Of a stretch of DNA of 64,000 bases, positions 7,840-17,074 are shown in pieces. A program made the position numbers and the translations under genes. The stretch comes from Acinetobacter colistiniresistens (GTDB lineage Bacteria; Pseudomonadota; Gammaproteobacteria; Pseudomonadales; Moraxellaceae). The notes beneath the pieces were generated by a model that ran no database searches, was not told the DNA's origin, and saw nothing but the letters and a program-made list of their open reading frames with translations. The stretch is taken from positions 1 through 64,000 of the forward strand of contig NZ_KE340377.1 in the NCBI RefSeq assembly GCF_000413935.1, read 5' to 3'. How positions within the stretch are numbered: the stretch's first letter is position 1; every line of letters begins with the position of its first letter.

Positions 7840-9318
7840 ATGACAGATACTCGTGAAAACTGGACATCACGATCTGGTTTTATTATTGCAGCTGTAGGTT
7901 CAGCTGTCGGTTTAGGCAATATTTGGCGTTTCCCTTACGTTGCCTATGAAAATGGCGGCGGGGCGTTTCTTATCCCTTATCTACTGGCGTTGATTACCGC
8001 TGGTTTACCTCTTTTATTCTTGGACTATGCAACGGGTCATCGTGCGCGTAATTCTCCACCAAAGGCGTATCGTGCGCTATTTAAAGGGGGAGAGACGCTG
8101 GGCTGGTGGCAGGTTTGTGTCTGTATCATCATTGGCCTGTACTATGCCAGTGTACTGACGTGGGCGGGGAGTTATGTTTACTTCTCGATAGGTCAGACAT
8201 GGGGGAGTGACCCGGAAAGTTTCTTCTTCAATACGTATTTACAGACCTCGAAAGCGGCAGGTTTTGACCTTAATTTCGTGAGTCATTTGTTCTGGCCAAT
8301 CGCCGGAATCTGGGCACTGACCTTAATCATTTTATATGGTGGGGTGAAGAAGGGCGTTGAATTATCCAACAAGATTTTCATGCCATTGTTATTCGTGTTG
8401 TTCACCATTCTGGTGGTTCAGTCATTACGTTTACCAGGTGCGGTGGAAGGCTTAAATGCTTTCTTTACCCCGAACTGGTCGGCCATGATGGATTATAAAG
8501 TGTGGTTAGCCGCATATGGCCATACTTTCTTCTCACTGTCTGTGGGCTTCGGGATCATGGTGACCTATGCCTCTTATCTCAAACCTAAAACCGATTTAAC
8601 TGGCTCGGGTCTGATTGTTGGTTTTGCCAATGCCTCGACTGAAATCTTGGCAGGCATCGGAATCTTTGCAGCCTTGGGCTTTATGGCGCATACGGCAGGC
8701 AAAGAAGTACAGGACGTCGTGAGTGGTGGTATTGGTCTGGCATTTATTGCCTTCCCGAAAATCATTTCAAGCTTGGGTGCAGGTGCTGACTTATTCGGCT
8801 TGCTGTTCTTTTCATCACTCTTCGTTGCGGGTATTTCTTCAATGGTGAGTATTTTGGAAGTGCCAATTGCAGCGATGCAAGACAAATTGAAATGGGGACG
8901 TACCAAAGCTGTGACCATTATTGGTGGCGGTAGTGCCTTGGTTTCGGTGTTCTTATTCTCCAGTGTCAATGCGATTAAACTGGTCGATATCGTCGATCAC
9001 TTCATCAATAACATTGGTATTGTTGGCGGAGCACTCGTTTCTATTCTGTGGATTACATGGTTTAAACGTTCTGCCTTGATTGAACTGCGCGATCATATCA
9101 ACCGTATTTCCACGATTCAACTGGGTAAAGGCTGGGCATTTACCTTAACGGTGATCACTTCTCTGATCTTGTTAACCACCTTAAGCATGACGGTATTTAA
9201 CTTGGTGAAAAATGGTTACGATAGTTATAGCATGAGCTTACAAGGCATCTTTGGATGGGGCAGTGTGATTTTCTGTGCTGTTGTTGCAATCGTGCTCAGC
9301 AAGCTCAAAGATCGCTAG
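7840..9318 (+). CDS. Sodium-dependent NSS-family transporter (MetP-like), 492 aa
   Basis: An inner-membrane Na+-coupled amino-acid symporter of the SLC6/LeuT fold, with about 11-12 membrane segments. The family signature is clear at the start: AAVGSAVGLGNIWRFPYVAY, then ENGGGAFLIPYLL. The unwound TM1 Gly-Leu-Gly-Asn is present for sodium and substrate binding. I start at the ATG at 7840 (MTDTRENWTSRSG), because bacterial members begin there and agg lies upstream; the longer frame from 7807 would add 11 odd residues. A 47-residue MetS-like subunit follows 10 bases later, as in methionine/alanine importers. That pairing suggests methionine or alanine as substrate, which is inference. Confidence 0.92.
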   Translation: MTDTRENWTSRSGFIIAAVGSAVGLGNIWRFPYVAYENGGGAFLIPYLLALITAGLPLLFLDYATGHRARNSPPKAYRALFKGGETLGWWQVCVCIIIGLYYASVLTWAGSYVYFSIGQTWGSDPESFFFNTYLQTSKAAGFDLNFVSHLFWPIAGIWALTLIILYGGVKKGVELSNKIFMPLLFVLFTILVVQSLRLPGAVEGLNAFFTPNWSAMMDYKVWLAAYGHTFFSLSVGFGIMVTYASYLKPKTDLTGSGLIVGFANASTEILAGIGIFAALGFMAHTAGKEVQDVVSGGIGLAFIAFPKIISSLGAGADLFGLLFFSSLFVAGISSMVSILEVPIAAMQDKLKWGRTKAVTIIGGGSALVSVFLFSSVNAIKLVDIVDHFINNIGIVGGALVSILWITWFKRSALIELRDHINRISTIQLGKGWAFTLTVITSLILLTTLSMTVFNLVKNGYDSYSMSLQGIFGWGSVIFCAVVAIVLSKLKDR

Positions 9319-9328
9319 GAGAAAGAAT

Positions 9329-9472
9329 ATGAATACTTCTGCAATCGTGATGATGGTTATTGCTATGTTGTTTGTTTGGGGGGGATTGGCCTTGTCGATC
9401 CTGCACCTGATGAAGCATCCAGAAGAACTCGATGAGGTTCTGGAAGAAGTCAAAGATCAACATACGCTTTAA
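9329..9472 (+). CDS. MetS-type small subunit of NSS transporter, 47 aa
   Basis: A one-helix membrane protein of the methionine/alanine importer small-subunit family. Residues 2-27 (NTSAIVMMVIAMLFVWGGLA and on) form the helix. The tail HLMKHPEELDE is typical of these subunits. The start is fixed by a strong Shine-Dalgarno (aggagaaagaatATG) that lies across the stop of the transporter gene. In Corynebacterium the equivalent MetS is required with MetP for methionine and alanine uptake. The intact terminator downstream ends the two-gene operon. Confidence 0.9.
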   Translation: MNTSAIVMMVIAMLFVWGGLALSILHLMKHPEELDEVLEEVKDQHTL

Positions 9473-9483
9473 AACAGATTTAA

Positions 9484-9512
9484 AAAAAGCAGGCTTCAAG
9501 CCTGCTTTTTTA
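9484..9512. terminator. Bidirectional terminator
   Basis: The stem aaaagcaggc / gcctgctttt around 9485-9509, with loop ttcaa, is flanked by A and T runs. It separates the convergent metS-like and rsmB genes. Confidence 0.93.
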
Positions 9513-10820
9513 TTATGCCAATTTTTTAATCCGGCAATAATAGAAACCATCACCAGCGTGTGCCGAAGGCAGCAACTGACGACCATGCGTCTGCTCAATC
9601 CCCCAATCGGCTTCGATTTTGACTTCTTCAGCATCGGTATGTTCAGCAAAGAAAGTTGCCATTTGCTGCTCATTTTCAGCTTTAAGTATTGAGCAGGTGA
9701 TATACAGCAAGGTGCCACCGACTTTAAGCTGTTGCCACATCTGCTGCAAAATCTGCTGTTGTAGTGCCACGGTTTGTGCAATATCGGTTGACTGTCTTAG
9801 CAGACGAATATCGGGATGGCGACGGATCACGCCTGTTGCAGAGCAGGGTGCATCCAACACGATACAATCGACAAGTTCTGGTGCCTGCCACGTGGTCGCA
9901 TCTGCTGTCACAATCTCAACAAGCTTCTGATCTAGGGCAAGACGTTCTAAATTTTCAGAAACACGCAGTAAACGTTTTGCATCATGATCAAGCGCAATCA
10001 ATTTTTCCGGATTAAAGCGCTCAAGGATATGCGCGGCTTTACCTCCTGGTGCAGCACAAGCATCGATCACAACTTGGTTATCTAAGTTGGGTAAAAGCGT
10101 GGCACACAATTGAGCATGCTCATCCTGAACAGAAAAACCGCCTTCTTCAAAACCGGGTAAATGGGTAATATTGCCGGTTTGTTCCAAAACAATACCAACA
10201 TTTGAAAGCATACAAGGACGAGCATCAATCTGTTCTTCGTCCAAAATCTCTAAATATTCGTTACGACTGACTTGGCGTTCATTGACGCGCAGTGTCAGTG
10301 GTGCGACTTGTTTTAAGGCTTGGCATAGCGACTCTGCTTGCTCAGGCCAATCTTTTTTGAGTCGTTTGAATAACCAGCTTGGTAAACCATGTGTATTATT
10401 CAAAGCGGTTTGAAATTCATCTGTTTCACGTGAAACACGGCGCAGAATTGCATTGACCAAACCACTCATTGGCTCGAAACCGAGTTGCTTAGCCGCATTT
10501 ACGGTTTCTGAAATCGCAGCATGTACAGGAACACGCGTACATAAAATTTGATATAAACCAAGATATAAACAACTTTCTAGGGCTTCATTGTCTAATTGTT
10601 TTGTGAGTAAGGGTAAGGTAATGGCTTTTAAGGAATACCATTGGCGTAAACAGCCTAAAGTAAGTTCGTGATATAAACCACGGTCACGTTCAGAAACCAT
10701 ATTGAGATGTTGATTCAAAACAGAAGACAAAGATTGCCCATTTTGAACAGCCAAAAGTGTTTTGACCACTTGCGCACGCAAATTCAAATTTTTTGCAGAT
10801 GATTGATTCGATTGGCTCAT
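9513..10820 (-). CDS. rsmB: 16S rRNA (cytosine-967-C5)-methyltransferase RsmB, 435 aa
   Basis: This enzyme methylates C967 of 16S rRNA using S-adenosylmethionine. Residues 1-140 form the NusB-like RNA-binding domain. The Rossmann methyltransferase domain follows, with the SAM loop VIDACAAPGGKAAH near 252-264 and the two cysteines of the m5C mechanism: Cys326 in DAPCSATG and Cys376 in the TCS motif. I start at the ATG at 10820 (MSQSNQSSAK). It overlaps the fmt stop as ATGA, which implies translational coupling; the longer frame to 10934 lies wholly inside fmt. Length matches the family. Confidence 0.96.
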   Translation of the reverse strand: MSQSNQSSAKNLNLRAQVVKTLLAVQNGQSLSSVLNQHLNMVSERDRGLYHELTLGCLRQWYSLKAITLPLLTKQLDNEALESCLYLGLYQILCTRVPVHAAISETVNAAKQLGFEPMSGLVNAILRRVSRETDEFQTALNNTHGLPSWLFKRLKKDWPEQAESLCQALKQVAPLTLRVNERQVSRNEYLEILDEEQIDARPCMLSNVGIVLEQTGNITHLPGFEEGGFSVQDEHAQLCATLLPNLDNQVVIDACAAPGGKAAHILERFNPEKLIALDHDAKRLLRVSENLERLALDQKLVEIVTADATTWQAPELVDCIVLDAPCSATGVIRRHPDIRLLRQSTDIAQTVALQQQILQQMWQQLKVGGTLLYITCSILKAENEQQMATFFAEHTDAEEVKIEADWGIEQTHGRQLLPSAHAGDGFYYCRIKKLA

Positions 10821-11779
10821 GGGAGAATTTGTCCAATATGTAATTTCTGGGTTTGTGCAATTTGCACTGGATTTAAGGCTTTCGCGCCAGACCATTGCAA
10901 GCTGGTGAGGCACACGGCTGTATTGTCGCCGCACGCCACATGCACGCCTTGTTTATCCAAAGCCAAGATTTCACCTGCTTGAGCAGCGGCGTTGTGGTGT
11001 TGAGAAAGCATGGAGCCCCAAACACGTAAGGCATTGTTTTCATCTAACTGAATAAACGCCACCGGCCAAGGATTAAAAGCACGAATATTACGGTCGATTT
11101 GCACTGCACTTTGCTTCCAGTCAATACGCGCTTCGGCTTTGACTAACTTATGTGCATACACCGTCAGTGTTTCATCTTGCACTTCACGTTTTTCGATGAA
11201 ATCCTGCAAGCTTTGTTCTGATTCGAGTACTGTACAAATCGCTTCTGCACCTTGAGCAGCCAATTTGTCATGTAAGCTGGCAGAGGTATCTTCCGCAGTA
11301 ATTGGACAATAGGTTTTATACATCATATCGCCCGTATCTAAACCTGCCGCCATTTGCATGATGGTAATCCCCGTTTCTGCATCACCTGTGGCGATGGCAC
11401 GTTGAATTGGGGCAGCCCCGCGCCAGCGCGGCAGCAATGAGCCGTGAATATTCAAACAGCCGTACTTTGGAGTGTCTAAAACGGCTTGCGGCAAGATCAA
11501 GCCATAAGCGGCCACCACCATCACATCTGCGCCAAGTGCTGCAAGCTCTTGTCGAGCTGCCAAGCCGTCTTCCGTCGAGGCTTTAAAGTTCAAAGGTTGA
11601 TAAACAGCTAAACCGTGTTCAAGTGCCAATTGTTTAACAGGCGATGGCGTTAATTTTTGCCCACGTCCTGATTTACGGTCAGGTTGGGTATAAACCGCAA
11701 TAATCTGGTGGGATGTTTTTAATAATGCCGCCAATGCGGTTGCCGCAAATTCAGGCGTACCAGCAAAAATGATTTTCAC
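10817..11779 (-). CDS. fmt: Methionyl-tRNA formyltransferase
   Basis: Fmt formylates the initiator Met-tRNA using 10-formyltetrahydrofolate. The 320-residue protein has the N-terminal hydrolase fold (MKIIFAGTPEFAA), the catalytic Asn110-Ile-His112 followed by GSLLPRWRGAAPIQRAI, and Asp148 in GLDTGDM. Residues from about 205 form the C-terminal OB-like domain. It is the first gene of an fmt-rsmB operon with a 4-base overlap. The def gene, which often sits upstream of fmt, is not adjacent here. Confidence 0.97.
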   Translation of the reverse strand: MKIIFAGTPEFAATALAALLKTSHQIIAVYTQPDRKSGRGQKLTPSPVKQLALEHGLAVYQPLNFKASTEDGLAARQELAALGADVMVVAAYGLILPQAVLDTPKYGCLNIHGSLLPRWRGAAPIQRAIATGDAETGITIMQMAAGLDTGDMMYKTYCPITAEDTSASLHDKLAAQGAEAICTVLESEQSLQDFIEKREVQDETLTVYAHKLVKAEARIDWKQSAVQIDRNIRAFNPWPVAFIQLDENNALRVWGSMLSQHHNAAAQAGEILALDKQGVHVACGDNTAVCLTSLQWSGAKALNPVQIAQTQKLHIGQILP

Positions 11780-11989
11780 AAATGGAATCCAAACAAAACT
11801 TACCTCAAATTATAAGCGAAAAAGCGACGAGTCCCTAATTCACTGCCTGAATTGCTTTTGTGCAAAAAAAGATAGGCCTGTTGGTCATCTGTTAAACGAT
11901 AACTTGTAGTATGATGCAGAGAGCTCAGTATCATTTCGCCAGAGCGAATGTCCTATTCGTCTCGAGCACACACTTGTTGGGAATAAAAA

Positions 11990-13819
11990 ATGCCTGATTA
12001 TCGTTCGAAAACATCGACACATGGAAGAAATATGGCTGGCGCACGTGGTTTATGGCGTGCGACGGGTATGAAAGATGAAGATTTTGGCAAGCCCATTATT
12101 GCAGTGGTCAACTCATTTACCCAATTTGTGCCAGGCCATGTGCATCTCAAAGATTTAGGTCAGCTTGTTGCGCGAGAAATTGAAGCGTCTGGTGGTGTGG
12201 CAAAAGAATTTAATACGATTGCCGTTGATGACGGGATTGCCATGGGGCATGACGGGATGCTGTATTCACTGCCATCACGTGATTTGATTGCCGATTCTGT
12301 AGAATATATGGTCAATGCCCATTGTGCCGATGCAATGGTATGTATCTCAAACTGTGACAAGATCACACCGGGAATGTTGATGGCAGCAATGCGCTTGAAC
12401 ATCCCTGTGGTATTCGTGTCTGGCGGGCCGATGGAAGCGGGTAAAGTCAAATTCCGTGGTGATGAAAAAGCAATCGACTTGGTTGATGCGATGGTGGTTG
12501 CAGCCGACGAAAGCTATACCGATGAAGAAGTCGCTGCGTTTGAACGCTCAGCATGTCCAACCTGTGGTTCATGTTCAGGCATGTTCACGGCCAACTCGAT
12601 GAACTGTTTAACCGAGGCGCTTGGTTTGTCTTTACCGGGCAATGGTTCTATCGTGGCAACCCATGCCAACCGTGAAAAACTGTTCTTGAGAGCAGGTCGT
12701 TTAGTGGTTGAACTGGCGAAGCGCTATTATGAGCAGAATGATGACAGCATCTTGCCGCGTTCGATTGCCACCAAAGCTGCTTTTGAAAATGCCATGACTT
12801 TGGATATCGCCATGGGCGGTTCAACCAATACGGTATTGCATTTGCTGGCTGCTGCACATGAAGCAGAAGTTGATTTCACCATGGATGATATCGACCGTTT
12901 GTCACGTCAGGTTCCAGTCTTGTCAAAGGTTGCACCTGCAAAACAAGACGTGCATATGGAAGATGTACACCGTGCGGGTGGGATTATGGCGATCTTGGGT
13001 GAACTCGATCGTGCCAACTTACTCAATACTTCATGCCCAACCGTACATGAAAAAACTCTGAAAGATGCTTTGGACAAGTGGGATATTATCCGTACGGAAG
13101 ATGCGGATGTTTATGAGTTCTATCGTTCATCTCCGGGGGGAATTCCAACCCAAGTCGCGTTCTCACAGAACCGTTATTATTCAACCTTAGATGGTGACCG
13201 TGAGAAAGGTGTGATTCGTAATGCTGAACATGCATTCTCTAAAGATGGCGGTTTGGCCGTACTTTACGGCAACATCGCTCTAGATGGCTGTATCGTTAAA
13301 ACTGCGGGTGTGGATGAGTCGATTCTTAAATTCACTGGCACGGCACGCGTTTTTGAGAGTCAGGATTCGGCGGTTGAAGCAATTCTGGATCATAAAATCG
13401 TGGCGGGTGACATCGTGGTGATTCGCTATGAAGGTCCACGTGGTGGACCTGGTATGCAGGAAATGTTGTACCCGACCAGTTACCTGAAATCGAAAGGTTT
13501 GGGTAAAGACTGTGCCTTGATTACCGATGGTCGCTTCTCGGGTGGCTCGTCAGGTTTGTCGATTGGTCACGTATCTCCAGAAGCAGCGGAAGGTGGTGCA
13601 ATTGGTCTGGTTGAAGATGGTGATACCATTCAAATTGATATTCCAAATCGTACCATTCACCTTGATATTGACGATGCCACCATGGCGCATCGCCGTACAG
13701 TTCAGGAAGCCAAAGGCTGGCATCCGGCAGAAGAACGTAAACGCAAAGTGTCTAAGTCATTGAAGATTTACGCATTGCATTCAACCAGTGCCGCGAAAGG
13801 CGCAGTACGAGTTTTGTAA
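11990..13819 (+). CDS. ilvD: Dihydroxy-acid dehydratase
   Basis: IlvD dehydrates 2,3-dihydroxy-3-methylbutanoate (and the pentanoate analogue) to the 2-oxo acid, the third step of valine and isoleucine synthesis. It is a cytosolic Fe-S enzyme of 609 residues. Cluster cysteines are visible: Cys122 in [11 protein letters not shown] and Cys192/Cys195 in [12 protein letters not shown]. The substrate-lid motif [19 protein letters not shown] lies near the C-terminus. The Cys pattern and length fit the long, E. coli-like type that carries a [4Fe-4S] cluster. It stands alone, with its own terminator. Confidence 0.97.
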   Translation: MPDYRSKTSTHGRNMAGARGLWRATGMKDEDFGKPIIAVVNSFTQFVPGHVHLKDLGQLVAREIEASGGVAKEFNTIAVDDGIAMGHDGMLYSLPSRDLIADSVEYMVNAHCADAMVCISNCDKITPGMLMAAMRLNIPVVFVSGGPMEAGKVKFRGDEKAIDLVDAMVVAADESYTDEEVAAFERSACPTCGSCSGMFTANSMNCLTEALGLSLPGNGSIVATHANREKLFLRAGRLVVELAKRYYEQNDDSILPRSIATKAAFENAMTLDIAMGGSTNTVLHLLAAAHEAEVDFTMDDIDRLSRQVPVLSKVAPAKQDVHMEDVHRAGGIMAILGELDRANLLNTSCPTVHEKTLKDALDKWDIIRTEDADVYEFYRSSPGGIPTQVAFSQNRYYSTLDGDREKGVIRNAEHAFSKDGGLAVLYGNIALDGCIVKTAGVDESILKFTGTARVFESQDSAVEAILDHKIVAGDIVVIRYEGPRGGPGMQEMLYPTSYLKSKGLGKDCALITDGRFSGGSSGLSIGHVSPEAAEGGAIGLVEDGDTIQIDIPNRTIHLDIDDATMAHRRTVQEAKGWHPAEERKRKVSKSLKIYALHSTSAAKGAVRVL

Positions 13820-13827
13820 TCCCTTTG

Positions 13828-13858
13828 AGTCCCTCTTTCAATTAAGGGGGACTTTTTT
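13828..13858 (+). terminator. Terminator after ilvD
   Basis: A 10-bp stem agtccctctt / aagggggact (13828-13837 with 13844-13853), with one G-U pair and a 6-base loop, is followed by tttttt. Confidence 0.88.
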
Positions 13859-13962
13859 GTTATTTTATAAGATACTGAACACATTTATTGGCTCACTTGT
13901 TCCAACACAAGTTTGAGTATATCCATCCATATTTCACTTTATGACCATTAGAGGCTGTCGAC

Positions 13963-15252
13963 ATGTCTTTGTTACGTCGTTGGTTTGATCCCATACGATC
14001 GAGTTGGTACTATCAGAAACCTTCTCGTCAGGCGGAGTTACCCACGGAACAGGGTTTAAGTATTTACCTGCGTCTAGACGATGTTTATAGCTATCTTGCC
14101 GTGCAACAACTTGGTCAGCTCAATGAAATCCTGAGTGATGAACTCAAACCGTTAAAGGTGATTATTTCGAGGCAAGACGCTGAACCTCCCAATGAGATGT
14201 CGAAGCAAGACTGGCAAACCTATTGTTTAAATGATGCCAAAATTCTCGCCAAGCAACATCGTTTTGGTTTTGACGATACCCCAGAAATCCCCAGTGCAGA
14301 AGCCTTACAACAAGCTGAAACCATTCTTAGAAACACGCCATTGCGTGAGCAGAACTTCTTACATTTGCTCGAAGACGTCTTTCATATGTTGTGGCAGCAA
14401 CAATATGGCAAATTGCGTACCTTGCATGCCATGGCCAGCCAGCACCAAAGCCCTCAAGATTATCCTGAACGCATTTTTAAAGATGTGCCTGTAGCCGCCA
14501 GTTATTTCGAATTTGGTGAGCGTAAATATCAAGCCGTTGATGACTTACTCCGCTTGACCCGTCGGCTAAAACAACAGAAATTGCTGACAGGAAATCCAAT
14601 TTTCCTGATCAACCATATCGAATGGCGTGAGCATTTGATTAATGATGGTGAAGCGCTGAGCGAAGTTCAAGCCATGCATCCTGAGTTGGATTTGTATATT
14701 GCGCTTGAAGATCCAATGAGCTGGTTATTATTGGCATATATCAAAGAAGAACTGGCGGATTATTATAATATTCAGTTGAAAGTTTACCCACTAAGTTATC
14801 ACGGGCGAGATTGGTTTGACTGGAGTCTGGCCACTCGGGTCTCCAAGCGGACACAAGTGGCATTTACACCATTCTGCCGCCCAACCAAAGATGCAACCTA
14901 TGAGATGGCACGGCTGTTTTATAGCGTGCCTGAAGAACAGCAAGTGGATTGTATTCATCAGATATTTGAAGGGGTGTGGACACGCGGTAGAGACCTGTCA
15001 TTTAAAGCCCATTTTCAGCGTATGCAGAGACGTTTGGAGATCGATCAGATGACTGAACAGGATGTGGAGGCTTTATTGCAACAGAATGATGAACTGTGCC
15101 AGCAAAAGCATCAGCCTGATTTTCCAGTTCTGGAATTGCGCATTGATGGACAGAGCTATGTATTTAATAGCTTATACCGGGTCTGGATGATTGAAAGTAT
15201 TATTAGCAATGTGTTGGAAGATAAATACCGAATAGCCTCAAGCTCTGCCTGA
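13963..15252 (+). CDS. Tandem thioredoxin-fold (DsbA/HCCA-isomerase-like) protein, 429 aa
   Basis: A soluble protein built from two related halves of the DsbA/2-hydroxychromene-2-carboxylate isomerase type. The first begins near residue 32 (LSIYLRLDDVYSYLAVQQL). The second begins near 242 (LDLYIALEDPMSWLLLAYI) and runs on with PLSYHGRDWFDWSLATR. Each start shows the pattern hydrophobic strand, acidic residue, S-Y/W-L. Neither half has a CXXC motif, so it is probably not a thiol oxidoreductase. An isomerase- or transferase-like role is possible but unproven. No signal peptide is seen. The TauE/SafE permease gene follows 79 bases later. The fold call is moderate; the duplication is my reading of the sequence. 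Confidence 0.65.
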   Translation: MSLLRRWFDPIRSSWYYQKPSRQAELPTEQGLSIYLRLDDVYSYLAVQQLGQLNEILSDELKPLKVIISRQDAEPPNEMSKQDWQTYCLNDAKILAKQHRFGFDDTPEIPSAEALQQAETILRNTPLREQNFLHLLEDVFHMLWQQQYGKLRTLHAMASQHQSPQDYPERIFKDVPVAASYFEFGERKYQAVDDLLRLTRRLKQQKLLTGNPIFLINHIEWREHLINDGEALSEVQAMHPELDLYIALEDPMSWLLLAYIKEELADYYNIQLKVYPLSYHGRDWFDWSLATRVSKRTQVAFTPFCRPTKDATYEMARLFYSVPEEQQVDCIHQIFEGVWTRGRDLSFKAHFQRMQRRLEIDQMTEQDVEALLQQNDELCQQKHQPDFPVLELRIDGQSYVFNSLYRVWMIESIISNVLEDKYRIASSSA

Positions 15253-15331
15253 GGCCAGCTCCCAAAAATAAGAATAGGGAGAGTCCCCGTTTTTTCGTAG
15301 CATAACTCCGGTGCAACATCGGAGAGCGCGC

Positions 15332-16063
15332 ATGACTTTTTTAGCAATCATTATTGTGGTATTTGCCTTTGCCGGCATGATCAAAGGCATGATTGGTCTA
15401 GGCTTGCCTGCGGTATCCATGGGACTATTGACCATTGCCATGAGTCCCTTTCAGGCCGCATCCCTGTTGATTGTTCCTTCCATGGTGACCAATATCTGGC
15501 AACTATTTGCTGAGGGGCGGGTCTGGATGTTTATCCGCCGTTTCTGGACCTTACTTGCAGGCATTATTGTGGGGTCGATCTGGAGCTTTTTACCGACCTT
15601 AAACCAGAGTCATGGGCACAGCAGCGAAATTTTATTGGGATGCATGCTGGCCTTATACGGATGTTACGGCCTCTGTGTCAAAAAGCTGCCCCATCTGGCC
15701 AAATATGAGCGTTGGCTATCTCCTGTCGTGGGCTATATTGGCGGTGCAGTCACAGTCGCAACGGGTGTAGTGATTATTCCTGTTGTGCCGTATTTGCAGT
15801 CTTTGCATTTAAAACGAGATGAACTGGTACAAGCCTTAGGATTGACCTTTACCGTATCTACGATTTGTCTGGCCGTATTTCTACAGCATAACCCGATGGC
15901 TGGCATGCACCTAGATTATCGACTCTCTGCCGTAGCTCTAGTGGCTGCATTGGCTGGAATGTGGCTGGGTAAAAAGATCCGTTACCAACTGAACGAGCAA
16001 CGCTTTCGCCGCCTGTTTTTTATCGGGTTAATGGCCTTAGGGATGTATATGATTGCGCATTAG
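15332..16063 (+). CDS. TauE/SafE-family permease, 243 aa
   Basis: An inner-membrane protein of the sulfite exporter TauE/SafE (DUF81) family, with about seven or eight hydrophobic segments. The N-terminal half starts with FAGMIKGMIGLGLPAVSMGL, and the repeated half has VVGYIGGAVTVATGVVIIP. Both contain the G-x-G/P pattern typical of the two inverted repeats. I start at the ATG at 15332, with ggag 8 bases upstream; a GTG at 15311 lacks a site. It may export sulfite, sulfoacetate or another organosulfur anion. It is convergent with a LysR gene only 6 bases away. Confidence 0.87.
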   Translation: MTFLAIIIVVFAFAGMIKGMIGLGLPAVSMGLLTIAMSPFQAASLLIVPSMVTNIWQLFAEGRVWMFIRRFWTLLAGIIVGSIWSFLPTLNQSHGHSSEILLGCMLALYGCYGLCVKKLPHLAKYERWLSPVVGYIGGAVTVATGVVIIPVVPYLQSLHLKRDELVQALGLTFTVSTICLAVFLQHNPMAGMHLDYRLSAVALVAALAGMWLGKKIRYQLNEQRFRRLFFIGLMALGMYMIAH

Positions 16064-16069
16064 CATGGA

Positions 16070-16966
16070 TCAGTTGGCGGGTTGATGCTGTAGTAAAAAT
16101 TCAGCAAATTGTTGATAACCCAGCGGCAGCTGGGAAAAGTCCTGTGCGGCCAAAAGCAGCTTGCGATTGGCCCATGCACCCAGTAGCTGTACGGTATGGA
16201 AAGCGTAATCGGCCTGTAAGCGCTGTGCCGCACGGGCAGGCATAATGGCAATGCCGACCCCTTTCGCCACCACTTCTGCAATTGCAGCAAAATTGGGTAA
16301 GCGCAAACGGTATTGGATATTAAAGCCCAGTAATTTAGCTTGGGTTTCAATCGATTGCTGTAATGAATGATGCGGCATCAAGCCAATAAAGCCGTAATTT
16401 AAGGCCTCGATCAGGTTCAAGGGTGCCTGCTGAGCTAAGGCATGCTCTGCTGGACAAATCAGCACCAGCGGGTCGCTGGCAAATTCTTGGGTGTGTAAAT
16501 GCTGGGTATCAAAAAAGCTGGATACCAATCCCAAGCGTGCAATGCCTTGGGTCAGAGCTTCAACAATTTCAGAGCTTTCCGCTTCGTGTAGATCAAGATT
16601 AATGGTTGGATGCAACATCAGATATTGCGGTAAGAGTGGTGGTAAATACTCACTTTGAGCAGAAGAGTTACACCAGAGTGTCAGAGATTCAGGTTGCTGT
16701 TGCCGAAAGCGTTGCATGTCATGTTCAAGCACCGCTTTTTGCTTCATTAAACGGCGGGCATGTTCTGCCAAGGCGTGACCCGCAGTGGTCAGTTCAAGGC
16801 CGTTGCTATGACGAATAAATAAGGGAGTATCGAAATAGAGCTCAAGTTTTTTTATGCGTTCACTGGCGGCCTGCAAAGAAATTGCAGAGCGTTCCGCGCC
16901 TTTGGTCAGACTACCTGTACTGATGATATGTAGAACAAGCTGTAAATCAAAAAAATCAAAACGCAT
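16070..16966 (-). CDS. LysR-family transcriptional regulator, 298 aa
   Basis: A DNA-binding regulator with an N-terminal winged helix-turn-helix in residues 1-60 (FFDLQLVLHIISTGSLTKGA, then AERSAISLQAASERIKKLE). The effector-binding domain starts near residue 90. It is convergent with the TauE/SafE permease gene, and the next gene on its own strand lies behind a terminator. Its target is therefore not obvious from position, but the permease next door is a reasonable guess. The length is typical for the family. No effector can be named. Confidence 0.93.
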   Translation of the reverse strand: MRFDFFDLQLVLHIISTGSLTKGAERSAISLQAASERIKKLELYFDTPLFIRHSNGLELTTAGHALAEHARRLMKQKAVLEHDMQRFRQQQPESLTLWCNSSAQSEYLPPLLPQYLMLHPTINLDLHEAESSEIVEALTQGIARLGLVSSFFDTQHLHTQEFASDPLVLICPAEHALAQQAPLNLIEALNYGFIGLMPHHSLQQSIETQAKLLGFNIQYRLRLPNFAAIAEVVAKGVGIAIMPARAAQRLQADYAFHTVQLLGAWANRKLLLAAQDFSQLPLGYQQFAEFLLQHQPAN

Positions 16967-17043
16967 GATGGCAACGTATTGAAATGTAAAAAGCCATCAT
17001 ACTAAAAATAAGCTGAATAAAGATAGGGCAGAAAAGCATGATG

Positions 17044-17067
17044 AAAAAAGGCAGCTTTCGCTGCCTT
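17044..17067 (-). terminator. Terminator after the uracil/xanthine permease gene
   Basis: The minus-strand stem aaggcagc / gctgcctt (17048-17055 with 17060-17067) has a 4-base loop, followed on that strand by TTTTTT. Confidence 0.92.
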
Positions 17068-17074
17068 GAATATT

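Noticed and set aside
8574..8969. 131-codon minus-strand frame inside the NSS transporter gene
   Set aside because: It lies wholly within a clear transporter gene on the other strand, and its composition mirrors that gene.
9305..9781. 158-codon minus-strand frame across the metS-like gene and rsmB end
   Set aside because: It crosses two real genes and a terminator and shows no family motif.
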